Positions 20,670 through 31,707 of a stretch of 64,000 bases of DNA are shown here, one piece after another (the stretch's first letter is position 1; every line of letters starts with the position of its first letter). Under the pieces are notes generated by a model. That model did no database searches. It saw nothing but the letters and a program-made list of their open reading frames with translations, and was not told the DNA's origin. Made by a program: the position numbers and the translations under genes. The DNA lies in assembly GCA_903869265.1 (NCBI GenBank), contig CAIPYE010000014.1, forward strand, positions 1 to 64,000. The letters run 5' to 3'. Origin of the DNA: an uncultured delta proteobacterium (GTDB lineage: Bacteria; Desulfobacterota; Desulfobulbia; Desulfobulbales; Desulfurivibrionaceae).

Positions 20670-22376
20670 CTATTTTGGTGGGGGGCCGTCTTGGCGAGGG
20701 GCCTTCTTTTCTTCCTTGTTTTCGTACATGGCCTGGTCTGCCCGGCGGATCAGTTCGTCGATGGAGCAGGGCGCCAGATGTTCATAGCGGCCCACCCCGA
20801 CACTGAGGGACAGCGGGTATTGCCGGGGGGTCAGTCTGTTGGCTTTTTCAATATTTTCGTTCAGGCGGCGGAGGATGGTTTCCTCGTTGCCCAGCGCCGA
20901 GTTGTCCGTGCAGAGGATGACAAATTCGTCTCCCCCCAGTCGTGCGACAACATCGGCCAGCCGGAAGGTATCCCCAAGCAGGGTCGCGGTTTCAACGAGG
21001 GCCTGGTCGCCCACGGTATGGCCGAGAGAGTCGTTGATCCATTTCATCTGGTCAAAATCAGCATAGACGAGCAGGAGATCGGTTTTGTCGCGTGCGCTGA
21101 TCTTGATCAGCTTGTCAGCCAAGGTCATGAAGCCGCGGCGGTTGAGAAGGCCGGTAAGCTCATCGGTCAGGGCGGATTCCCGCAGCTTTTCTTCCATTTT
21201 TCTGCGTTCGGTGATATCGGCGAATGCGACCACCGCGCCCAGGAGTTCATAGTCTTCCACAATAGGGGTGGAGGTGTAGCGGACAGGGAAACCAGCGCCG
21301 TCCTTTCGCCAGAAGGTTTCGGTGCCTTTCCGGACAATGCCGTCCTGGCTGGCTGCGTAAATCGAACATTCTTCCAGGGGATATGCCGCTCTATCCTGTC
21401 GGTGGAAATGGATGATTTCATGCAGGTTGCCGCCTATCAGTTCATGCTGTTCATAGCCAAGCATGGCAAGGGCTGCCGGGTTGACAAAGGTGACGCGGTT
21501 TTGGCTGTCAAGGCCGACGATCCCTTCGCCAACGGCGTTGAGGATGCGTTCCTGCTGGCGGCGCAACAGTTCAACTTCCTGCGTTGCCGTGATTTTTTCA
21601 GTGAGATCCCGCATGATGGCGATGATAAAGGCGTGCGACTCATCGTTGCTGGGAAGAAAATGGATGGTGACCATTTTGCCGTTGAGCAGGATGGGCGCGG
21701 TTTCGTCGATGATCAGAGGGGTTTGGCCAGGGGTGTGCAGGAGGGTGCGCAAGCGTTCCCGGTCTTTCCCGCTGAAAAGATCAAAAAAACTGGAGGCCAG
21801 GAGGTGTTCTTCCCGCAGGTCGCACAGCGCAAGAGCGGCGGCGTTGGCATGGAAAATCGTGCCGTCCAAAGTGAATTCCATCACTCCTTCGGGCATGCTG
21901 TTGAAGATAATCTCATAGTGCCGCTTGGAAAACAGCAGCTCCGTGGTGATATGACGTTTGTACAGATCTTCGGCCCCGAGGATTCGGCCCTGCAATTCGT
22001 GGAGGGTGCCGTTGTCGATATGCTCGATGACCTTGGCGATATGTGCCTCGGTGTTCTTGAATGGTCCTTTGGCGATGCAGGCATCGGCTCCGAGGCGGAG
22101 GATATTGGTTTCATCCTCAAGCACCGTGGCTGAGTAGATGATGATATGGAGCTGCTTCAGCTCGGTTCGGCTGCGGATAACCTGGCAGAGTTTTTCCCCG
22201 TTGATGTTGGGCATGATCAGGTCGGTAAAAACGATGTCCGGCTTTACTTTTTTGAGAATCTCCAGGGCCACAAGCCCGTCTTCGGCAGGGATCACCTCAT
22301 GGCCCTGTTTTTTCAGGAATTCCACCAGCAGCTTCAAGACAACCGGGTGGTTATCCACAACCAGAATTGTTTTCAT
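20670..22376 (-). CDS. Response regulator with two PAS domains and GGDEF output
   Basis: The 568-residue protein starts at the ATG at 22376, giving a receiver domain (TILVVDNHPVVLKLL; phospho-Asp in VFTDLIMPNING). Two PAS domains follow (SMPEGVMEFTLDGTIFHAN and AVGEGIVGLDSQNRVTFVN), the second with a PAC motif. A GGDEF domain with RLGGDEFVIL closes the protein. An RLAD inhibitory I-site lies five residues before GGDEF, so product feedback is expected. It should make cyclic di-GMP under phosphorylation and ligand control. Upstream in-frame codons to 22493 lack a domain and are not included. The C-terminus is basic and Pro-rich (KKAPRQDGPPPK). Confidence 0.94.
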   Translation of the reverse strand: MKTILVVDNHPVVLKLLVEFLKKQGHEVIPAEDGLVALEILKKVKPDIVFTDLIMPNINGEKLCQVIRSRTELKQLHIIIYSATVLEDETNILRLGADACIAKGPFKNTEAHIAKVIEHIDNGTLHELQGRILGAEDLYKRHITTELLFSKRHYEIIFNSMPEGVMEFTLDGTIFHANAAALALCDLREEHLLASSFFDLFSGKDRERLRTLLHTPGQTPLIIDETAPILLNGKMVTIHFLPSNDESHAFIIAIMRDLTEKITATQEVELLRRQQERILNAVGEGIVGLDSQNRVTFVNPAALAMLGYEQHELIGGNLHEIIHFHRQDRAAYPLEECSIYAASQDGIVRKGTETFWRKDGAGFPVRYTSTPIVEDYELLGAVVAFADITERRKMEEKLRESALTDELTGLLNRRGFMTLADKLIKISARDKTDLLLVYADFDQMKWINDSLGHTVGDQALVETATLLGDTFRLADVVARLGGDEFVILCTDNSALGNEETILRRLNENIEKANRLTPRQYPLSLSVGVGRYEHLAPCSIDELIRRADQAMYENKEEKKAPRQDGPPPK

Positions 22377-22508
22377 GGGGTTTCGGTATCCAGTATCCGC
22401 AAGGTTTATCTGCCGGGCAGCAACGCATTTTATAATGGAAAAGCGGCAAAATTCAAGGGGTTTGATCTCCTCCGGACGCAGAAGACAGAGCACTCGGTAT
22501 GCTGGGCA

Positions 22509-22904
22509 TCAATGGCCCTGGAGGGCCAGGAGGATATCCACACCAACCGCGGCAATGGAGAGAACAAAGATGAACAGGTAGTTGAGGTTTTCCTTGGATT
22601 TGATGATGGAGGAGAGCACATAGGCGATGAGCGCCCGGTCTTCGCTGGTAATGTCGCTGCCGCCCTGAATTTTTTCCAGCAGCCGGTTGGCGCGGATGGC
22701 GTTCTTGCGTTTCTCGGAGATATGGTAGCGGTAGGCGAAAAAGAAGATGTAGCCGATGACCCCGAAATACCAGACCGGCCGCAGGAGAGAGGGGATAAAG
22801 GTGTTGATGATGGTTACGAGCCGAAAGGCCACGGCGGACAGCAGGCCGATCACGAGAAAGAGGTAAACGACAAAGGAGGGCACGGTTTTTGGTACGGTGG
22901 TCAT
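22509..22904 (-). CDS. Membrane protein of unknown function (131 aa)
   Basis: Three hydrophobic segments are seen: VYLFLVIGLLSAVAFRLV (13-30), VWYFGVIGYIFFFAY (44-58) and YLFIFVLSIAAVGVDILLAL (109-128). Between the last two is a charged stretch (YHISEKRKNAIRANRLLEKI) and an EDRALIAYVLSSI helix. The layout resembles uncharacterised small inner membrane proteins. It lies between the GGDEF protein and the hemerythrin gene on the same strand. No function can be assigned. Confidence 0.7.
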   Translation of the reverse strand: MTTVPKTVPSFVVYLFLVIGLLSAVAFRLVTIINTFIPSLLRPVWYFGVIGYIFFFAYRYHISEKRKNAIRANRLLEKIQGGSDITSEDRALIAYVLSSIIKSKENLNYLFIFVLSIAAVGVDILLALQGH

Positions 22905-22953
22905 GGCTGGATATTCCGAATCAGTGGTTTAAGGAGGGGAAAGCCTACTCCGT

Positions 22954-23394
22954 TTAGGTTGCAGTGTTGTCGGCCCCGGGTGGCGGTGAATCCGCGGGCT
23001 CGCCCGGTTTTTTGGCTGGCGCTATCCGGGAATCCTCGGTCAGGATATGTTCCAGCACCCAGGCGTTCATCAGCCGCTTGAATTTGTACACCAAGGTATC
23101 CAAATTGCCGCTGTGTTTCATGATCCCGTTCATTTCGGCGATGATTCCCTCGTGCAGTTTTTTGTGTTCTTCATACTGCGGGTAGCCAAGTTGAAGCATG
23201 TACTCTTCTTCGTGCTGGAAGTGGGTTTTCACATAGTCGTAGAGGGCGACAATGGCTCCCTTGATCCGGACCAGTTTTTCTCCGCTGCTGGAAAAGGCGG
23301 CGACATCGTTGGCCAGTTCAATCAGCCGCTGGTGTTCGGCGTCGATCATGCTGTTGCCGATGCTGTATTTGGCGTTCCAGATAAATTCGCTCAT
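22954..23394 (-). CDS. Bacteriohemerythrin
   Basis: Hemerythrins bind O2 at a di-iron centre and serve as oxygen sensors, scavengers or carriers. The 146-residue protein begins MSEFIWNAKYSIGNSMIDAEHQ and shows the ligand pattern H...E: DAEHQRLIELAN, THFQHEEEYM, EEHKKLH and an LEHILTEDS helix. The ATG at 23394 gives the standard hemerythrin N-terminus; upstream codons to 23463 are not needed. The C-terminal ~20 residues (Pro-rich, PGEPADSPPPGADN) are an odd tail. In an anaerobe it probably protects against or senses oxygen. Confidence 0.93.
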   Translation of the reverse strand: MSEFIWNAKYSIGNSMIDAEHQRLIELANDVAAFSSSGEKLVRIKGAIVALYDYVKTHFQHEEEYMLQLGYPQYEEHKKLHEGIIAEMNGIMKHSGNLDTLVYKFKRLMNAWVLEHILTEDSRIAPAKKPGEPADSPPPGADNTAT

Positions 23395-23396
23395 GA

Positions 23397-25889
<2,493 letters not shown>

Positions 25890-25943
25890 AGTATACTGAA
25901 ACGGCAAGGGCTTTTCTCAACACGGCATACAGGAGGAAGCACC

Positions 25944-26312
25944 ATGAAAAAGATTGTGCTGCTGATGGTAATCGCGCTGCTCTTTTTGGGCGCGGGGTCG
26001 GCCTTGGCCAATAAGGCGACTGTCCGTCTGGAAGCTCCGGCGAATGCAAGGCAAGGGGAGAAAATCACAATCACCCTTTTTGTCACGCACAGCGCCAACA
26101 ATTTTTTCCATCACACAAAAATGGTGAATCTCATCATCAATGGCCAGGAGGCGGCTCGCTGGGAATTCAGCGGGATGAATCTTCCGGAGGCAGCCGAGTT
26201 CAGCCGCACCTTCGAGTATGTGCTGACCGGGCCAATTACCCTTGAATCGGCGGCATTCTGCAATATGCATGGCAGCGGCAATACGGCAACGGCGACTGTG
26301 GGTCTGCAATAG
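25944..26312 (+). CDS. Exported desulfoferrodoxin/superoxide-reductase-like domain protein
   Basis: A signal peptide (residues 1-22, LLMVIALLFLGAGSALA) is followed by a single beta-rich domain. The pattern of His49 in VTHS, His56-His57, and CNMHG (Cys106, His109) matches the iron ligands of the neelaredoxin/superoxide reductase centre, where CNxHG is characteristic. The family reduces superoxide to peroxide without releasing O2. Unlike classical enzymes it carries an export signal, so it would act in the periplasm. A 61-residue membrane protein follows after 39 bases. SoxZ-like folds are an alternative reading. Catalytic activity is unproven. Confidence 0.65.
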   Translation: MKKIVLLMVIALLFLGAGSALANKATVRLEAPANARQGEKITITLFVTHSANNFFHHTKMVNLIINGQEAARWEFSGMNLPEAAEFSRTFEYVLTGPITLESAAFCNMHGSGNTATATVGLQ

Positions 26313-26351
26313 TTTCGGCTGGTGTTTTCAGCATTCTGAGGGGGGCTTGGT

Positions 26352-26537
26352 ATGGAGACTGGCGGAATGTCCCTGGTGCAGATTCTCGGGGTCATCAATT
26401 TTATGCTGCTCATGTTTCAGCTGTTTTCCGGCCAACATTGGATCCAGGTCAAAATCGGCATCCACCGCAAGGTCGGCCTGGCGCTTGTTGCCACGGCAAG
26501 TCTGCATGGATTCTTAGCGATTCTGACCGCCAATTGA
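26352..26537 (+). CDS. Tiny membrane protein with His in transmembrane helices (61 aa)
   Basis: The protein has two hydrophobic helices (VQILGVINFMLLMFQLFSG and VGLALVATASLHGFLAILTA) joined by QHWIQVKIGIHRKVG. Histidines lie at the membrane edge (HWIQ, IHRK) and in helix two (LHGF), a pattern seen in b-type heme proteins of the DUF4405/cytochrome b561 kind, although this is half their size. Its coupling to the exported SOR-like gene 39 bases upstream suggests it could pass electrons to that protein. This is inference; heme binding is not shown. Confidence 0.55.
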   Translation: METGGMSLVQILGVINFMLLMFQLFSGQHWIQVKIGIHRKVGLALVATASLHGFLAILTAN

Positions 26538-26556
26538 AAAGACAAGGCAGCCGCTC

Positions 26557-27909
26557 CTATGCCCGGATCAAGGAGAGCAGCTCCTCTGTCTTCGCGGCCA
26601 GCAGAGCCGGATCACCCTTGCTTTCCACATTGAGGCGCAGAACTGGCTCGGTGTTTGAGCTGCGGATGTTGAAGCGAAAGTTCTCTGCAGTAAAACTCAA
26701 GCCATCGGTGTAATCCTTCTCCCCTGGAGTTTCGGCATAAAACTCCTCCACCCTGGCAATCACCGCCGCAGGGTCCGCCACCCGGTTGTTGATCTCGCCG
26801 CTCACCGGAAAAGCGGACTGCATCTCCCGCACCAGATGGGAGAGCGGTTGGCCGCTTCTGGAGAGAATCTCGGCCACCAGCAGCCAGGGGATCATGCCGG
26901 AGTCGCAGTAGGCAAAGTCGCGGAAGTAGTGGTGGGCGCTCATCTCTCCGCCGTACACCGCATCCTCGGCCCGCATCCTTTCCTTGATAAAGGCGTGGCC
27001 GGTCTTGCTCATTACCGCAATCCCGCCCGCCTGCCGGACGATCTCCCGGGTGTTCCACACCAACCGCGGGTCGTGGATGATCTTCGCCCCTGGGTGCTTG
27101 GCCAGCATGGCCTGGGCCAGCAACCCCACCAGGTAGTAGCCCTCGATAAAGCCTCCCTGTTCGTCAAAGAAAAAGCAGCGGTCAAAATCGCCGTCCCAGG
27201 CAAGGCCGAAATCCGCCCCGTGTTCCCGCACTGCTTGGGCTGTGACCTCCCGGTTTTCCGGGAGCAGCGGGTTGGGTACCCCATTGGGAAAGGAGCCGTC
27301 CGGCTCCCACTGCAAGCGGATAAACTCGAAGGGCAGCTCTGCGGCCAAGCGGTCGATCACCGGTCCGGCGCAGCCGTTTCCCGCATTGACCACGATCTTG
27401 AGCGGCTTCAAACCTGATGTGTCGAGATAGCCCAGCAGGTGCTTGAGATAGGCGGGCTTGTTGTCCAGATGGGTCAGGGTGCCGGGGCTGCTCGCCGTCA
27501 CCCGGTGCCCGGTTGCGGCCAGCCGTTCGATCTCCCGCAGGCCGGTGTCCCCGGAGATGGGCCTCGCCCCCTGCCGCACCAGCTTCATGCCGTTGTAATC
27601 CGCCGGGTTGTGGCTGGCGGTGACGATGACCCCGCCGTCCACCGCAAGATGGGCGGCGGCGAAGTAGATCTCCTCGGTGCCGACCATCCCCAGATCCACC
27701 ACATCCACCCCGGCCGCAAGAAAGCCTTCGGTCAGAGCCTTGGCCAGCGCAGGGCTGGAGAGTCGGATGTCGTGGCCGATGGCCACTTTTTTCGGGGTAA
27801 ACTGGGCGCTGTAGGCCTGGCCAATGTTAAAGGCCATGGAGTCGTTGAGTTCATCGGGCACCCGGCCGCGGATGTCGTAGGCCTTGAAGCAGGGGAGAAG
27901 AGAGGTCAT
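26557..27909 (-). CDS. Phosphomannomutase/phosphoglucomutase
   Basis: This alpha-D-phosphohexomutase interconverts hexose 1- and 6-phosphates for LPS and exopolysaccharide precursors. The 450-residue protein has the active-site Ser motif [14 protein letters not shown], the Mg loop [11 protein letters not shown], the sugar-binding GEMSAHHYF and the phosphate-binding RSSNTEP. It resembles the bifunctional AlgC/ManB type in length and layout. The start at the ATG 27909 gives [16 protein letters not shown]; upstream codons are not conserved. It is divergently transcribed from the YkgJ-like gene 73 bases away. Confidence 0.95.
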   Translation of the reverse strand: MTSLLPCFKAYDIRGRVPDELNDSMAFNIGQAYSAQFTPKKVAIGHDIRLSSPALAKALTEGFLAAGVDVVDLGMVGTEEIYFAAAHLAVDGGVIVTASHNPADYNGMKLVRQGARPISGDTGLREIERLAATGHRVTASSPGTLTHLDNKPAYLKHLLGYLDTSGLKPLKIVVNAGNGCAGPVIDRLAAELPFEFIRLQWEPDGSFPNGVPNPLLPENREVTAQAVREHGADFGLAWDGDFDRCFFFDEQGGFIEGYYLVGLLAQAMLAKHPGAKIIHDPRLVWNTREIVRQAGGIAVMSKTGHAFIKERMRAEDAVYGGEMSAHHYFRDFAYCDSGMIPWLLVAEILSRSGQPLSHLVREMQSAFPVSGEINNRVADPAAVIARVEEFYAETPGEKDYTDGLSFTAENFRFNIRSSNTEPVLRLNVESKGDPALLAAKTEELLSLIRA

Positions 27910-27982
27910 GGGCGGATGTCTTTGAAGGAATGGTCGTTTTCTGGTAGATTGCTTCTTTTCAACACAACAAGGACAATTGATC

Positions 27983-28576
27983 ATGGAAGCCTCGATTCTG
28001 CAACCGGAACTTGCCGCGAAAATCGCCGATCTGTACGACCGCATGGAAAAGGCCTACGACCTCGTGGCCCAACAGCTGGATTTCACCTGTAATGGCTGCC
28101 CGGATAACTGCTGCGACTCCTATTTTCAGCACCATACCTATGTGGAGTGGGCCTATCTTTGGCTGGGGTTGATGGAGCTTGCGCCGGAGCGGCGGGCGGC
28201 CATGGAGAGCCGGGCCGCCGCCTACGCCGCCGCCTGCGACAAGGCATTGGCCAGGGGCGAACGACCCCAGCTCATGTGCCCGCTCAACGAAAAGGGGCGC
28301 TGCGGCCTCTATCTCCATCGGCTGATGATCTGCCGGATGCACGGGGTGCCGTCCAGCCTTACTTTTCCCAATGGCAAGATGCAGAAATTTCCCGGCTGTT
28401 TTCGGTGCCAGGAAATCGTGGGGGATAGGCAGGCGGTGCCCACGGTGGAGCGGGCTTCCCTGTTCCGGGAGCTGGCGGCGCTTGAGCAGACGTTGCTCGG
28501 GGAGCAGCAGGGTCAACAGCCCAAGGTCAAGAAGACCATCGCGGAGATGATCCTGATAGGGCCGCCCAGATTGTAA
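27983..28576 (+). CDS. Cysteine-rich protein, YkgJ-like putative metal-binding
   Basis: The 197-residue protein has an N-terminal cysteine cluster, [15 protein letters not shown], followed by [32 protein letters not shown] and FPGCFRCQE. These spacings resemble YkgJ/UPF0153 (CxxCxxxCC) proteins, which are thought to bind zinc or iron-sulfur centres. The function is not known. A TTG at 27977 is an alternative start, but the ATG has AAGGAC at about nine bases. A hairpin with GGATTT/AAATCC arms follows the stop (28608-28640) and may end transcription. Confidence 0.75.
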   Translation: MEASILQPELAAKIADLYDRMEKAYDLVAQQLDFTCNGCPDNCCDSYFQHHTYVEWAYLWLGLMELAPERRAAMESRAAAYAAACDKALARGERPQLMCPLNEKGRCGLYLHRLMICRMHGVPSSLTFPNGKMQKFPGCFRCQEIVGDRQAVPTVERASLFRELAALEQTLLGEQQGQQPKVKKTIAEMILIGPPRL

Positions 28577-28645
28577 GGTTTTCAGGCCTTCGATGCTTCA
28601 GGCGGATTTGAGTAAATCCTGAAGGGGTGAACCGATCAGGCAAAA

Positions 28646-28711
28646 TCTTAACATGGAGGTCACCGGCCTGCGCGGCTTTTCGCGCAGGTCCGGTGGACCG
28701 CAGGGTTAGCC
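28646..28711 (-). mobile_element. Integron attC recombination site
   Basis: Read on the minus strand the 66-base site has all attC features. R'' is GGCTAAC (28705-28711) and R' is GTTAAGA (28646-28652), with conserved AAC and GTT. The L boxes GGTCCACC and GGTGACC differ by one extra base, and the inner stem ACCGG-A-CCTGCGCG pairs with CGCGCAGG-CCGGT leaving one extra A. These two extra-helical bases and the unpaired spacers between R and L (CCTGC against CTCCAT) match canonical attC bottom-strand structure. A short variable loop (AAAAGC) closes the stem. R'' starts 10 bases after the cassette gene stop codon. Confidence 0.85.
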
Positions 28712-29421
28712 ATCGGCGGCTCAAATATGCGGTTGTAGATCACGGTAGATTTTCTCGACGTTCTTCAGTGAAGTATCTATGAAGGGGAGAACTGACATCC
28801 CGTTTTCCTTGAAGCGGAAGTCCACCCAAGTAATGACTTGGGTCTGAGCCACATTATTCGGGACGGGCATTTGGGTTCTCGGGTCGATAGGCACGCCCAT
28901 GACGTTGACACCGCCACCAAACGTCACGCCCGGCCCCCAAGAAACAGCCCCTCCATCCCGTGAAACAGTTACTTGCCGTGATTCCGTTCTGGTTTGCTCG
29001 ACTAGGTCTTGGTGCTTGTTGTCATTGTTCAATCGATTGAACTGACCAAGCCACGGGTCACGGTATGGCTGAACACTTTCTAGGATGCCGCAGACGACCG
29101 CGCTTGTTGTTTGAAGGCCAGGATAGTCTCGACCTAAGGCTTGATTGAAGTCGGCAGCAGTAGCCCGAATAGGAAAGTAGAGCCTGTCGGGTGATTTCGC
29201 CGACGGACAATGCGTTTCAAAAATGTCATGCGCAAGATAGTCGAGGCAAGAGCGGAGATTCTCAAAGATGTTCTTGATATCGACCTTCAAATCTTTGCGC
29301 ACCTGCTTGTCGTGAAGCGATGCGTCGTATGCCCGCTTGAGATCGGCGAACACGGTTTGAGATTTTCGCAGCAGTGCTTCAATGCTAGACGCGCGTTCCA
29401 TCTGTGGTCTCCGATGGCTAA
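28652..29421 (-). mobile_element. Solitary integron gene cassette (770 bases)
   Basis: The cassette runs from the TT of GTTAGCC upstream of the gene (29416-29422) to the G of the attC R' box (28652). The start of the cassette, TTAGCC, is the exact complement of its own R'' GGCTAAC, as expected for a circularised cassette; the complementarity extends to 12 bases (29411-29422 with 28705-28716). There is one gene and one attC, and neither a neighbouring attC nor an integrase is visible. Flanking sequence reads TTTTAATG / TTAAGATTTT, which would rejoin into one uninterrupted target after excision. Confidence 0.8.
28721..29401 (-). CDS. Integron cassette protein of unknown function (226 aa)
   Basis: The start ATG at 29401 lies 14 bases inside the cassette boundary, typical of cassette genes. 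The N-terminal half is helical, with NLRSCLDYLAHDIFETH resembling a segment in several HEPN-like or hypothetical proteins. The middle has FNRLNNDNKHQDLV, also common in that group. The C-terminal half is beta-rich and Gly-rich (GPGVTFGGGVNVMGVP). No catalytic motif is certain, as the Arg-to-His spacing does not fit the HEPN R-x4-6-H motif. It has no promoter of its own in view. Confidence 0.75.
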   Translation of the reverse strand: MERASSIEALLRKSQTVFADLKRAYDASLHDKQVRKDLKVDIKNIFENLRSCLDYLAHDIFETHCPSAKSPDRLYFPIRATAADFNQALGRDYPGLQTTSAVVCGILESVQPYRDPWLGQFNRLNNDNKHQDLVEQTRTESRQVTVSRDGGAVSWGPGVTFGGGVNVMGVPIDPRTQMPVPNNVAQTQVITWVDFRFKENGMSVLPFIDTSLKNVEKIYRDLQPHI

Positions 29422-29533
29422 CATTAAAATTATCCGGATTTTCGTTTTTGATACTTTTTCGCTATTTCCTTACAAAACGTCGAGAAGCCGGTTTGTTCAG
29501 GAAGGCGAGTAAACGCCCGGCGCATGGAAGCGC

Positions 29534-30877
29534 TTACTTTTCCCGCAGCAGTTCGGCGATCTGGAAGGCCAGCTCCAGGCTCTGCTCGGCGTTCAGGCGC
29601 GGATCGCAGTTGGTCAGGTAGTTTTGGGCCAGATGGTGGTCGAGAATCTTTCTCCCCCCGCCGGTGCATTCGGTCACGTTTTCCCCGGTCATTTCAAAAT
29701 GGATGCCCCCGGGCACTGTGCCCTCGGCCCAGTGAATCTCGAAAAAGGAGCGGATCTCGCTCATGATTTCGTCAAAATTTCTGGTTTTGTGGCCGCTCGC
29801 CGCAGTGTAGGTGTTGCCGTGCATGGGATCGCAGCTCCAGACCAGGTTGAAGCCCTCCTCTTTCATGGCGCGGGCCAGACCGGGCAGGCTACCGCCGATT
29901 TTTGTCGCGCCGAAGCGGGTGATCAGGGTGAGCCGTCCCGGCTCGTTGTCCGGGTTGAGGATGGAGACCAGCTTTTTCACATCATCAAGATCGTGGTTGG
30001 GGCCGATCTTGACGCCGATGGGGTTATGCACCCCCCGGAAGAACTCCACATGCGCCCCGTCGATCTGGCGGGTGCGTTCGCCGATCCACAACATATGGGC
30101 CGAGCAGTCGTACCAGTCGCCGGTGGTTGAATCCTGGCGGGTCAGGGCCTGCTCGTAGCCCAGGAGCAGCGCTTCGTGGGAGGTGAAAAAGCTGGCTTGG
30201 TTGAGTTGGGGGATGTCGGTGTCGATACCCACGATGCGCATGAAGTTGATGGCTTGGTCGATCTGGCGGGCCAGTTTATCGTAGAGCTGCCCTTGGGGGG
30301 AGCGGCCCACGAACTCGTTGTTCCAGGAATGCACCCGCTCCAAAGAGGCATAGCCGCCCATGGTGAAGGCGCGCAGGATGTTCATGGTGGCGCAGGCCAG
30401 ATGATAGCCCTTCAGCATCCGCTGCGGGTCGGGCCGCCGGGCCTCGGGGGTCGGATCGATGGCATTGACCATGTCGCCCCGGTAGCTGGGCATCTCCACG
30501 CCGTCTACCATCTCGGTGTCGGCGGAGCGGGGCTTGGCGTACTGTCCGGCCATGCGGCCCACCTTGATTACCGGCTTGCCGCCCGCGTAGCTCATGATTA
30601 TCGCCATCTGCAGGATAACCTTCAAAAGCTCCCGGATGGAGGGGGCGGTGCACATGGAAAATTCCTCGGCGCAGTCGCCGCCCTGGAGCAGAAAGGCATT
30701 GCCTTCGGCGGCCATGGCCAGTTGTTTCTTCAGGGTGCGGATCTCTCCGGCAAAGACCAGGGGAGGCAGCTTGGAGATGGTCTGCACTGTCTCGGCAAAT
30801 TCTTGTTTGTCCGGCCAGTTGGGCTGCTGCAGGGCGGTGAAATTCTGCCAGCTTGTCTTGCTCCAGGGCTGTGTCAT
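29534..30877 (-). CDS. 3-deoxy-7-phosphoheptulonate synthase, class II
   Basis: This enzyme condenses phosphoenolpyruvate and erythrose 4-phosphate in the first step of the shikimate pathway. The 447-residue protein shows the class II (plant-type) sequence: FLLQGGDCAEEFS, KVGRMAGQYAKPRS, SYRGDMVN, SHEALLLGYEQALTR, MLWIGERTRQIDGAHVEF and GGIHFEMTGENVTECTGG. Mn-binding Cys and Glu positions are kept. The N-terminus is short, lacking extra regulatory helices of the mycobacterial enzyme. It is preceded by a 153-base gap before the HsdR-N gene. Confidence 0.96.
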   Translation of the reverse strand: MTQPWSKTSWQNFTALQQPNWPDKQEFAETVQTISKLPPLVFAGEIRTLKKQLAMAAEGNAFLLQGGDCAEEFSMCTAPSIRELLKVILQMAIIMSYAGGKPVIKVGRMAGQYAKPRSADTEMVDGVEMPSYRGDMVNAIDPTPEARRPDPQRMLKGYHLACATMNILRAFTMGGYASLERVHSWNNEFVGRSPQGQLYDKLARQIDQAINFMRIVGIDTDIPQLNQASFFTSHEALLLGYEQALTRQDSTTGDWYDCSAHMLWIGERTRQIDGAHVEFFRGVHNPIGVKIGPNHDLDDVKKLVSILNPDNEPGRLTLITRFGATKIGGSLPGLARAMKEEGFNLVWSCDPMHGNTYTAASGHKTRNFDEIMSEIRSFFEIHWAEGTVPGGIHFEMTGENVTECTGGGRKILDHHLAQNYLTNCDPRLNAEQSLELAFQIAELLREK

Positions 30878-31030
30878 GGTGCTGTCTCCAGTGATAACTT
30901 TGAGCCACGAAATCCACGAAAATTTTTATGGGTTCGCAGGTCGGGGCCGGTTTTTTTCGTATTAAGCCCCTCCCTTGACGGGTGTATAGACCGGGGACAT
31001 GGGTACACCTGTTCGGGGAGAGGGGGTTTT

Positions 31031-31606
31031 TCAGCCTTCTTTCGCCCCTGGCAACGCGCAGGGACCGCCGGCGCAGCAGGTCTCCACATCAAAGGCGTTC
31101 AAAATCCTCAATTCCGGTTCCCGCCGCTTCGGGGCAACGGGGCTGAAATCCAGGCCGGGCAGCATATTCAGAACCGCCTCTCTGGTGGGGACGGCTTCAA
31201 GCCCGGTGGCCACCACCTTGCCGGTTCTCGCGTCCAGCAGTTCGGCGTCCTCGCCGTTGGTCACCACGACCAGGGGGATCATTTGGCTCTCTTCCAGTAC
31301 TCTGGCTGCGGCAATGGCCGGACGCTCCCTGGTTACCAGCGAACCAGGGCCGTAGCGGAGCACCATTACCAGCTGGTCCGCAATCCTCACCACGATATCG
31401 ATCTTCGAGACCACGAACTGGTGGGCGAACAGGGTTTCAATCCTGCGCCGCATGGTCAGCTCGCTTTTGGCAAACCCCCGTTCTTCCACGAGCAGCCGGG
31501 CCAGTTTTTGGCGGTAGCGCTCGTCGTCGGTGTCCACCAGCGGTTCGCCGGTGACGTAATCGCTGAGGCTGCCGTAGATCATGTGGTGCGAAGGGATGTC
31601 TGCCAT
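31031..31606 (-). CDS. HsdR N-terminal-domain protein (stand-alone)
   Basis: The 191-residue protein resembles the type I restriction enzyme R subunit N-terminal nuclease-like domain (PF13588): YVTGEPLVDTDDERYRQKLARLLVEERGFAKSEL, DIVVRIADQLVMVLRYG and a beta-rich end. It is a short stand-alone version, with no motor domain and no HsdM or HsdS nearby, so it is not a restriction system. A Cys-rich C-terminus (ETCCAGGPCALPG) is unusual. In related sulfate reducers such proteins are found next to corrinoid methyltransferase genes, as here. Its job is unknown. The ATG at 31606 is preferred over codons to 31627. Confidence 0.8.
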   Translation of the reverse strand: MADIPSHHMIYGSLSDYVTGEPLVDTDDERYRQKLARLLVEERGFAKSELTMRRRIETLFAHQFVVSKIDIVVRIADQLVMVLRYGPGSLVTRERPAIAAARVLEESQMIPLVVVTNGEDAELLDARTGKVVATGLEAVPTREAVLNMLPGLDFSPVAPKRREPELRILNAFDVETCCAGGPCALPGAKEG

Positions 31607-31623
31607 AATTTTCCATACCCCAA

Positions 31624-31655
31624 ACAAAAAAAGAGGAGGCCGTAGCCCCCTCTTT
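31624..31655 (-). terminator. Rho-independent terminator with UACG tetraloop
   Basis: On the minus strand AAAGAGGGGGC pairs with GCCTCCTCTTT (one G-U pair) around a TACG loop and is followed by a run of T. It lies between the methyltransferase stop codon and the HsdR-N start. A second hairpin, AAAGGCCG/CGGCCTTT (about 31659-31692), precedes it. Confidence 0.9.
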
Positions 31656-31707
31656 GAGAAAGGCCGTCCCGAATTCGAGAAAGCGGCCTTTATATACTAC
31701 CGCTTTT

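Noticed and set aside
31031-31606. Type I restriction-modification system
   Set aside because: Only an HsdR N-terminal-like domain is present; there is no helicase motor, HsdM or HsdS.
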